DNA of 43,643 bases, taken from the NCBI RefSeq assembly GCF_000203795.2, contig NW_006281103.1, positions 1,446,670-1,490,312 on the forward strand, given 5' to 3'. Under the pieces are notes generated by a model. The model searched no databases and was not told the DNA's origin. It was given only the letters and a program-made list of their open reading frames with translations. The stretch is from Batrachochytrium dendrobatidis JAM81 (taxonomy: Eukaryota; Chytridiomycota; Chytridiomycetes; Rhizophydiales). Shown one piece after another: positions 1 through 9,691 of this stretch (the first letter of the stretch is position 1; the number at the start of each line of letters is the position of its first letter). The position numbers and the translations under genes are program-made.

Positions 1-164
1 GAAAATATCATTCCACTGAATCGTCAAGATTCATCTCCACGTCAATTTATTGTCGAGTTTTCCAAATATTTATTCGCGTCACCAAGATTATAGTAGTCAT
101 CAAAAACAGTCCACTTGTTGAATAAAACCATTTAGTGTTACTAGCTGAAAGTGAATAGTCAGGT

Positions 165-1246
165 ATGCTGGATAAACAAAATAGCACCAGGAATTCTACA
201 GCTCGTCCTTTTAGTGGAGCATCTCGAACTGCATTAGCGTCATCTATCAAAACATCCACTTTAGCTACTCCACGAGCAAATCAACTACATATTTCAGCCA
301 AGTCAGCAACAGCCACTAATGGGTCAAGTTCAAAACGAGCGCCTGTTTGCAAGTTGGCCACAGTAGGATTTGACGAAAAAACATGGTATGTATGACGTCC
401 ATGCAAAATATTGTTTAAACCCCAAGTTATAAAATGCAATGTATCGCTGCTGGTAATGCAGCATTGTATTGCTAATTGAAACTAGTTGTTAGTTTGTCTC
501 AAACTACAGATGCATTGTCTGTATATCACCTGTCAATGTTCTTGTAGACCGACTGCTAACTGTTTTTTAAATGGTGCGACTTTACATTGATTTAGGGTTG
601 ACCGTGTTGCCAAGGAGCTCAAAGGCCAGCGAGAATGGAGTGAAAAATGGCAGACACTTAATGATCCTAAATTATACTTGGGAGAGCAGGCACCAGCAGT
701 GTATCCCCAAAAGTCCAAGGCATGTTTTTATTTACCCATTTATATTTTATTCTATTTCAGGCATTAATCAGAATGGATGGTTACATTTGATTATCGCCAC
801 AATCTATCTCGATAAATCTCCACCAACAGCCAACCAAGTGGAGCGCATACAGTGTGATTGTTTCTCCTGGTCAGTATCCCATAGACCCATCACTTGACGA
901 TAATTATGCTCCGTGCTTTAAAGTCACTGGTGATAGAAGTTCGTATCTGTCAGGCCAAATAAAAAAACCTGTACATTCAAATCCTTCACACTGGCAACAA
1001 AAGCAAATACATACATTTCAAAACGCACCATTTGCAACCGACACACCTGTAGACCCGCATGCTGTTTCATTGCTTTCCAAACACAATCGTGCTTCATTAA
1101 AAATGTTTAATGGAAATTTGGTAGGTGCTCGAGCAAATACACGATCTCAGTTTGCACAAGATCCACAACGTGTGTATCGATATCCACCTACTTCTTCAAT
1201 GGAGTATGGCTGGTTTCCATATAAAAAAGATATATTTATGAGTTGA
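165..1246 (+). CDS. CIMIP1/LLC1-like flagellar microtubule protein
   Basis: Three exons (165-385, 596-719, 830-1246) join in phase to 253 aa. Intron 1 is GTATGT...TTTAG. Intron 2 starts with GC (AAG|GCATGT) and ends CAACAG, the only acceptor found that keeps the frame open. The join at the first intron gives DEKTWVDRVAKELKGQREW, followed by SEKWQTLNDP. This resembles the conserved core of C20orf85/LLC1 (CIMIP1), a small axonemal microtubule-associated protein, where an acidic-Trp start is followed by a charged helix and W..(K/N)W. The N-terminus is Ser/Thr-rich and disordered; the C-terminus ends in a basic stretch with an EYGWFPYKKD motif. A flagellar role fits a zoospore-forming fungus but is inferred from the short motif. 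The gene is convergent with the aminopeptidase gene, 189 bp away. The start is the first ATG of the open frame; an earlier start is not excluded. Confidence 0.6.
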
Positions 1247-1435
1247 TTGATAGAGAATATGCTTGAAATTTAAAATAAAGTTGTTTTTTATTGTGGAGTT
1301 TTGTGGCAAGTTTAAAAAGTATATTGAATAGTGTATAAAATAGTATACTAGCCAGTATTTGGACTAGCAGTCCAGTTTTCCAGTAAACACTACAAGTTGG
1401 CTTGAAATGCAATGGCAGCTAAAAGCCTAGACTGT

Positions 1436-3876
1436 TTAAACGACACCGGCCATAACTGCTTCAATGTCGACAATCTCTTTTGGAGCTTCAACAGACAGAA
1501 TAATAGGCGAATTACCAGTCGAGGGGCCGCCTACTACCACATCATCTTCAATACGAATACCAATTCCACGATAGCTTTCTGGGTAAGATGCACTGTCTGG
1601 AATATATAGTCCTGGCTCTAAAATAGTTGACGAGATTAGAAATGATTAGATCTGATATAGATGAACACATTAATTGGCTTAATAAAGCTGTCTTTTTACA
1701 ACACCGAATTACAAACTGATTTCACTCACCAATAGTAACAACCATTCCTTCTGTTAGTTTTGTAGTTCGTCGGATTGTTGGAGTATCATGTACATCCATG
1801 CCAAGCCAATGACCGACATGATGTGGGTAAAGTCGATTCATTTCTGCAAATCCGATATTTCGACCAAACAGTTTCGACAGTTTCTCGCAAAACAAGACAA
1901 TTGTCTCGCGTTGAAGTTCATCCAGCGTGATGTTCGATGCTTCGCAACATTTCTATGATTCATACAATATATTAGAATATATTTAAAATCACTCCGTATA
2001 GCACTTATGCGACGCTCAGTATAAATACAAACTCATTACACTTGTAAATTCAATTCAAAATGAATAAAATAACCTACAGAAATTAAATGCTTTTGAGTCT
2101 GTAAAACGATATCATAAATGTTTCGCTGGCTTTCTGAAAATTTTCCATTCACTGGCCATGTTCGTGTAATATCACTGACGTAGCCTCCGTACTCCTAATA
2201 GTGTAGGGCATGAGTTAAAATGAGTAGCAGTCAACATAGCTTAAATGATAGTAAACTTGGTATTGGTGTACTTACTGCACCTGCATCAACAAGAAGCAAA
2301 TCTCCGTCCCTATGCAAGTATATTTGAATTAGATGGTCATATACCAGCAGTAATAGATTCAACACGGCGCAAGTACTCACTTTAACAATTGCTGATTCTG
2401 AACATAATGCAAAGTAAGTGCATTTTGACCACCGGCAACAACTGGCACATATGCAAGTCCAGATGCACCTTGAATGCGGGATTGAAACTCCAATACAGCC
2501 ATGATTTGATGCTCAGTCACACCAGGGTTTGTAAACTTCATGGCCTTTACAAACGATCGACCAGAAATCCGACCAGCCTCACGCATCAGTGCAATCTCTG
2601 CAGAACTTTTTTTCAATCTCATTCTATCAATCATATTTGTCAATGGCTTGATTTGAGTTTCGTAGCGTGTTTTTCCTCCATTCATCCACCCAGACAATAC
2701 ATTCAGTGCTGATGGCATCAGATTTTCAATTGTAGTTGATGTATTCTTGTTGGAATGGAGCAGTGGAAGCTGTCCCATTGAGTTATGCACCAATGCAGGT
2801 GAAAAATTATCATCCGTATTGACATGTGTGGCCGATGCTGACAAAGTTTTGATATGTGTGCCTTCTATCAACGAGACGGGCTTACTCACAGTTAGAGGCA
2901 AATCGCTATAAATGGTAGAAATGCACTTGCTCTGATCCAAGGCTATTAGATATGATTCAAAAGTGTCAACTTTTTTGGCATCATCTGCTCCAAAATGAGT
3001 GGTTGATCCCTGGATTCCTGCACGAGGTCCATCCCATATCTCTGTATCGCGATCTGCAGGCTGAACAAACATGGTAAAGGTGTGGTTTTTTGATGTATTC
3101 ACAATAGCTGATGTTGTGGATTTGGATTCAATACTCGTCTGTTTAATTGACCGAGACTCTAATTTAACAAAGACAACATCAAGATGAATTACAATGATTA
3201 TATTAGAGATGATCAAAACTATAATCAGTTACCAATAACACATCCAGCATCAGGTTCGTTGAATCCAGTTAAATAAAGAAAGTTTGTAGATTGATGGAAT
3301 GGGTAACTATAATTGTCACATATTTAGTAAGCTCAAGATCATCTTATAAGCAGCTCTAATCAAACCATTTAATCACAATAGTCGACTTACAAAATCCCAT
3401 TTGATACATATCGAAGACCGTATCCAGGCACCACTGCAGCACTGTCATCTCCAATAGTATTTGCCAAGGTGGTTCGTCTGTCTTTATATTCCTGTGCAGT
3501 AATACCAATGGTCACTTTGACGATTGCATTCATGAAAAGTGTTAGTTGAGCCGAGATGAGAGCACATCCAGATAGAATTCGACCTGCAGACACTACGCAA
3601 TGCCTGAAAAAATACAACACAGGCGTACTATCATTGATTCAAGTGTTTACTTGCATACATACGTTCGTCAGATTTTAGCAAGTGAGGATGGGTTAGTGGT
3701 TTTGGCTGACCAAATGCCTTTTTTTCGATTGGAATGTCTGCACCTTCACCACTGTGAGTGAAGTGATTGCGCACTGGAAAAGTTAATACTGAAGAGTATC
3801 TAGATATACCATTAGCAGTATTAAGCGACTGTTGAATCTGAGAATATACTGCAGCTAATCTCGATATTTTGAACAT
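1436..3876 (-). CDS. ICP55: Mitochondrial Xaa-Pro aminopeptidase (Icp55/XPNPEP3 type)
   Basis: Eight exons on the minus strand (3876-3663, 3514-3391, 3306-3233, 3158-2381, 2309-2276, 2194-2078, 1952-1730, 1617-1436) keep phase throughout and give 581 aa. The family removes an N-terminal residue from proteins imported into mitochondria, after presequence cleavage. The N-terminus ([16 protein letters not shown]) is basic and amphipathic, like a presequence. The aminopeptidase-P N-domain shows [25 protein letters not shown] and [16 protein letters not shown]. The M24B pita-bread domain carries the metal ligands in [42 protein letters not shown] and [10 protein letters not shown], so all five expected ligands are present. 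The first acceptor could instead lie further upstream (near 3589), which would add about 25 residues in frame; family alignment favours 3514. A diverged insert around residues 140-170 is lineage-specific. Confidence 0.93.
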
Positions 3877-3960
3877 GAGTTTTTTGAATTAAAGCTGCAC
3901 TCGCGTAAAATGGATTCCTTTTCCGACAGAATCTTGCTTTGGAATACATATTCGTTGCAG

Positions 3961-4198
3961 TTTCTCATTATAAATTGATTATTCGATTGCATGTTGTCAT
4001 GATGTTCAAGTAATTGTCAGTCGAGTTTAGAATAAACAACACGAAACTCTGATTCAATATTGTTTGACAAACTATATTGAATCCATTAAAGAGTTTATAA
4101 AACACAATATCAATCAGTGAGTTGGTTTATATTGCAAGATTGGTTGTTTACATTGTTATTTAACATTCAATCTGCATAAAAACACAGTCGAGATTGTC
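3961..4198 (+). repeat. Dispersed repeat, copy 1
   Basis: About 238 bp that recur almost unchanged, inverted, at 15692-15927; I see only a few substitutions and a short length difference. It lies between the divergent starts of the aminopeptidase (3876) and the small gene at 4288. Its right edge ends in GAGATTGTC. A more diverged third copy at 25265-25400 also matches sequence just left of this unit (about 3905-3945), so the ancestral element may have been longer. It has no coding capacity and no obvious terminal repeats. Confidence 0.9.
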
Positions 4199-4287
4199 AA
4201 GTTTGTATCACATGACTATATTTCACTTTTTAATGCTATGGCCAAGCTGCTGTCCATTTTTCCTCGAGAATTTACTACAGCAAAACA

Positions 4288-4792
4288 ATGATCTGCAGGC
4301 ATTCACGGTCATTCACGCAACATGTATATGCAATGAGACAAATGGATGCAGCATTAAAGACTGGGTTCTTATCAGTCAGGAGTTTAGGCACGACAAATCC
4401 AACTATGCGGCCATTATCCAAATCCACTGCATTGCTTCAATCGCAGTTGTGTGTCGTTGGAAATGAATCGAGAAACGCTTTGTTTACCACTGCATCTGCC
4501 ATGGGGATGGGAAGAGGCAATACTCGGACAATAGGATCAGCACAACCAATGGAAACTATAGAACAAATTGCAAATGGAGAATCGTTAAAAACAAACATAT
4601 TGTCAGCACCCACTGAGCTCACTTTGGTAGGTTGATTTTTAAACCATCTGGCATTCGACTGTTTTATGTCTCTAATACTTTGCGTCTTGTTAGATCTCTG
4701 AGTTATCCTCACATTGGAATCACATTTTACAGAGTCAAGCACTTGTTCTCGAAGGAATTCTTGGCCATCTGGTGGTCATTGATACTGAATAA
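4288..4792 (+). CDS. Small two-exon protein of unknown function
   Basis: Exon 1 (4288-4626) and exon 2 (4733-4792) join in phase 0 across a 106-bp GTAGGT...TTTTACAG intron to give 132 aa. An in-frame ATG at 4333 would shorten it by 15 residues. The N-terminal third is basic and Ser/Thr-rich with few acidic residues (KTGFLSVRSLGTTNPTMRPL), compatible with a mitochondrial presequence. The middle has MGMGRGNTRTIGSAQPMETI, and exon 2 adds a hydrophobic tail (SQALVLEGILGHLVVIDTE). I recognise no family. The dispersed repeat ends 90 bp upstream in the same orientation. Support comes only from the open frame and clean splice signals. Confidence 0.4.
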
Positions 4793-5642
4793 ATATATTT
4801 TTAGCCGACTTTACTGGGCAATTGATGCTGTTTAATCGCAAGGCCAGATTGGGTTTGACTTGGCCTGGATTATTCAAAATGTTGGCTCAAATCGTCTATC
4901 AATAAGCTATGCTTGAGAGCTGGCGAAATACCTAATGGGTTTGGATAATCAACTATCGGTGTGTAGATACCAGTGTTGCATAAGCCAGAGTAACTGCTGG
5001 GTGTATTTTGAGTTGGTTTGAAAATTGGCTAGCAAATGGAAATTTCAAAATATACTTGTTTATTATAATCCAGAGATAATAGCATTGGAATATCAAATTC
5101 CAAACATGCTTCATTGATTGGACTTGAAAACAGTCTTTTGCATGATGCATCCATAATTGGCGTGGATATCCGACCCCATATTTTCAAATCGTGCTATTTC
5201 TTACTCATGCCTATATATTTAATCAAGGTTTGCCATTATAACTCGTTTTGTAATTATACTCGATTGGTACTACTGGCCAATTCACGTATTAGCCAGTATA
5301 GCACATCGTTATATAATACTTTCAGCATTACAACTACAGGCAAACACCAATAAACTACAAATCAAGGTGAGCTCCATAGATTCAAAATATTATTTCAACC
5401 GTGTACAACACAGCTCTATACTTGTCCTGGCATCTTTTGTCAGCGTATCTGATTACAGGTCTTGGCACGCTATAAACAATAGTTTAGATACATTTCGATC
5501 GACTTTTCTGGTTTCATTTTAAAATACGTACTTTATCTCCAATATCTTTTATGCAATACTAAATATACTGAAATCATTATTTTCTTGATACTTTGTATAT
5601 TTCACCAACAGATTCCATAGTACAACCTCTTTCATACCCATA
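4793..5642. other. Gene-free stretch; possible 5'-UTR intron of the kinase
   Basis: About 850 bp with no convincing coding region. A good donor (AAG|GTGAGC at 5367) and acceptor (CACCAACAG ending 5611) just before the kinase start suggest a ~245-bp intron in its 5' UTR. This rests on splice consensus only. Confidence 0.3.
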
Positions 5643-8600
5643 ATGGCATCTGTCACAGTACCAATCACGACACCAATCGAAGAAACTCATCTTGGCGGTC
5701 TCACTCATGTTCGAAATTACAGCATTACCCATGCTCCTCCTTCTACACCGCTTCGATTAGAGCTGTCAGGAAAAGTTCCTTATACTCTGCGATCTCGCCC
5801 CCCAACAGCTACTAAACATTCTCGCCGCTCTACAGAAAACCTTGAGGAAGTGGACGAAGGTTATGGCTCAATGCCACTCATCAATGAGGCTCGAAAGGTG
5901 CTTTTGGAATTTGAAGAGCAAAATTCAGATGGATCTAGTTCAGAAGTCCCATTGCTTGAATCTGGAAAATCAGTCGCTATTTCAACCACCACAAACCAGC
6001 ATGATGAAGTGACTACTTTAGAGGCTACTGAGGTCAAGCCAAAGCCTTTTCGGGTTGTGGTGATACGCCCAAGACAAGTATCAGCGTTTTCGGCCAAGTC
6101 AGAAAAACACGACGCGAAACTCGCTTCTGATGGCCAATCACCGACTACCACTATAGAAAAATCAAAAAAGGTGCAGTCAGTAACCCCACCTGATACTCAT
6201 ATGATCATGTTAAAGGAAGAAGAATCGCAACCATCAGTCCTTTATGAGCAAGTTGATCGGGTAGCAAGTATTGATTTCGACAATAAGCTTGTGCTAGATG
6301 ATGATGTCTCGAATGCCCAACAACCATCTACACCATCCGACTTGCTAACAAAGAAATCGCTTGAAAAACATGGCAGTTTTTTCGAAGCTGCACCATTAAG
6401 AAAATGGGCACCCGTATCTGATTTATACGATGCTGTGGATCTTGGCTCTGCTTTTTCTGAAAATTCACTCGAGGATATTGGCCATGAATGCGATCGATTT
6501 GCAGATATTGACGCGGAAATTAGTCCTAGTTCCAACCAACTAGGTAGTCAATATAGTTTGGAACATGAAATCGATCTTTCCTCTTGGCAGTCCAAAAACA
6601 AGCTTTTGGACAAGTATCTTAAAAACAATGACAGTATGCCATCACCTATTGAAGAATCAACCAGCAAAGCCGATATATTAAATTCAAACAATCTTCAGCC
6701 TGAAAATCATGCCAACCACAAACGTGATGACCCGATCTTGCTAGTGTTTGATGAGCCAGTCATCGATGCCCTTCATCCTGAAAGCAATCTATTACAATCT
6801 CAGTCTATTGCTGTTGAAATATCCAGTACTCGACAAGACTCTAATAAGCAAGCAGATGCGTTATTTTCTGCTGACGATACAGCCAGTAGTATCAAAAAAT
6901 TGCCAACCAGTGATGCTGAAGGTCATCCTTCATTCATCAACGTCCATATTCATAAAAAACCCGATAATTTGCATCCACTACCCTCTCGCGCAATGTCTGG
7001 TTCCAACTTTGAATCTACTCTAGCTGTTCGTTCATCGTCGTTTCATGTGGGAACTATAATGCCTCAGCAACGTAGCATGTACCAAATGAAAAAGCTAAAA
7101 CAATCACTTCCAACTTTGGATGATGAAGAAGAGCCAGATGTTAAACCCAGCAATTTATCAAAGTCCAACACAGCCCATATTATAGAATCAAAATCAATGA
7201 CTGAATCTATTTCCAGTCATGAGTCAGTTTCTGATGATCTGTCATCCGTCGAGGATTTAAAAAAGGAGGAATCATTCAACAGCACCAGTTCAGCCATTGA
7301 ATCCATTGTCAAGTCAGATTCTATGTGCGCTAATAGTTCCAAAATCATCCCAAAGGACGGTATTCGACTTAAGAAACCTGGACTACATATGCCAGACATT
7401 ATCAAAAAAATGATTCCAGCAAAAATATTCAAGGCTGACAAGGAGCCAGGTATTAATAGTCGCAGTAATTCCACTAGTAGCATTTCTAGCGGAAAGTTTG
7501 CATTTTTTAAAGGTCTTTCAGGATTTAATATCAGAAGTCGCGATAACAGTACGGAGGATATCCGACAATTGAATTTGATTACGGGTAAAATCCAATTGCC
7601 AGTCAATACTGAAAAGATTAAAATGCAGCAGAAACTGCATGAGAATCTTGTCAAAGAATTCATGTCTGAACCACACGAAGCTCCACTAATTCGGCTAGAA
7701 AAGTATAGTCAGCAAAAAGCCACGTTTCCTATTCATCGCGGTGCCGTGAATCCTACAAAAAGTATAGCAAGTAGTAAGGGATCATCGTGCAAATCCAAGA
7801 TACACAGTCTTCAATCAAGTGATACCAGTAAATCATCCATCCAGAAAAGTGGTTCAATGACATCGACCTCTTCTCAAAGTAGCACGAGCACCAGCGAACG
7901 TGAGTCTATGCAAAAACAAAATATTGCCATTGCAACAAAAAATAATGTCAAGGGAGCACACACTGGCTCAATGAACACACATATTATTGATAATACTCCA
8001 CCCAGTATTAAGGCTGTGGAGGATCTTGCAATTCTTGAAGAGTTTTCGACAAAAGAAAAATACCGATTCGAGTCTAGCTATAAACTAATTAAGCAAATTG
8101 GTAGCGGTGGACATTCTACAGTGTGGTTATCGACACGCAACAGCGATGGACGTATGGTGGTTTGCAAATTCATTAATGCCTCCAGTGTATGGAATTGGCA
8201 TGTGGAAGAAAGCGGATTTCCCACAAACAGGCGAGCCAGTTTGGTAGATACTGTTTCAAATTCGCTCAAGCCAAAATTGGCCAGTATCAGTCTTATATCA
8301 AATAATAGCAGAAAGATCTTTGGCAATGGTAACAAGACCAGCCATTCTACAAGCGGCTCTGAAACCTGTTTGGATCAGACACCTGATGTGACGGCATTTG
8401 CCAGCTCGATGCCATCTTTGGAAATTACTGATCATACCACGTTTACACCCAAAGATATTGCAATGTCAAAGCTGACTGCGCTGATCAAAAAGACATCAAA
8501 AACAAGTCAGCCTATCAAGGTTGTGCCTGTTCGCAAAATTCCGCTTGAGATTCACAAGATGCGACATTTTGCTGGACAAAACCAACCCCGCCTTGTCAAG

Positions 8601-9319
8601 TACTATGACCATTTTGAAATGTATCCGCGATATGTAATCGTCATGGAGTACCTTGGTCAAGAGTGGGTAGATCTTTACGACTATATTGAAATGTACGGAC
8701 CTGTCAAGGAATCACATGCATGCATGATTTTCAAACAAATTGTTGAAACAGTTGCATGCATGCATCGCATGGGATTCTGTCACAATGATATCAAGGGTAC
8801 GTTTTTCACTGATTTTTTTTCCCAAGTACAATAGATTTGAAAGCTTATTTGAACCATCTCAACAAACCCACTAAAATAGATGAAAACATTATGATTCACA
8901 CAAAAACCCGCGAAATCAAGTTGATTGATTTTGGATCCACCACATACCTTAAGCCAGAAGTTCCCACAAAAATATTTTATGGGACTAAAAAGTTTGCAGC
9001 GCCTGAAGCGCTTGACGGCGGTGATTATTATCCAGCTTGCCAAGAAACCTGGGCACTCGGAACTCTGCTATACGTGTTGCTTTTTCAAATGGATCCATTC
9101 AAGGATGATGATGAGGTAATGGAACTAAATATCACACACCGTATTGAGCGTCTGCGCGCACCAGTCGAACCCGGTTCATCACGAGCCAAACAGGGACATG
9201 TTCCAATTGTTGTTTCTGACGAAGCAGTCGATTTACTATCTGCACTCATGCAAAAAGACTATAGAAATCGACCCAAAATCAGTGAAATCATTGATTTTGA
9301 TTTTTTCCATCAAGAATAG
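5643..9319 (+). CDS. Large Ser/Thr protein kinase, PAS-kinase-like catalytic domain
   Basis: Two exons (5643-8796, 8880-9319) give about 1197 aa. Residues 1 to ~800 are disordered and Ser/Thr/acidic-rich. The kinase domain starts near residue 812: glycine loop IGSGGHSTVW, lysine in VVCKFI, an unusual ~110-residue low-complexity insert before helix C, hinge VIVMEYLGQEWVDLYDYIE, catalytic loop HNDIKDEN, LIDFGSTTYL, then KFAAPEAL. The D-L-(Y/F)-D-(Y/F)-I-E hinge and KDEN loop match the CAMK/PASK group (Psk1/2-like). No PAS domain is recognisable. The loop is HND rather than HRD, so this is a non-RD kinase. The intron was set at 8797-8879 because it restores KDEN. Another in-frame acceptor at 8834 would insert 15 residues there. 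Confidence 0.85.
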
Positions 9320-9691
9320 TCCAACTCTTGGTCACCATCAAACTTTACCTCTAGTTCAGTCGTCTACAATCCATTCCTTCTTTTCATGTATTCCATGCTT
9401 TACTGTTTTAGTTGTTTCCACCCAGATGTTTTGGATTTCTTTTTTAAAAAATGTTTTCAAATAAACGCCTGAATTACATTATTGAAACTTTAAATCAATC
9501 AAGTCAAAAGTGTATTCAACTAAAACAAATCTAGATTACATGCAGTTTCATTTTTGGTAAACAGATGCGGACTCGATTGTTTTAAATGAGCATCAATTTT
9601 GGAATTTACTGGATTCAAACTAGATCAAGTTGTGTTCGTGGTAAAGACGAATAGATTTGAGATTTAAACTTTGCAATTAAAAATCATTCAT
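9320..9691. other. Intergenic, between convergent 3' ends
   Basis: 372 bp of AT-rich sequence between the kinase stop and the stop of the minus-strand GHKL gene. It probably holds both 3' UTRs. I see no gene in it. Confidence 0.6.

Noticed and set aside
8797..8834. 38-nt intron in the kinase gene as the main splice form
   Set aside because: It would place 15 extra residues inside the catalytic loop; the 83-nt alternative restores HNDIKDEN, so it is kept only as a possible variant.
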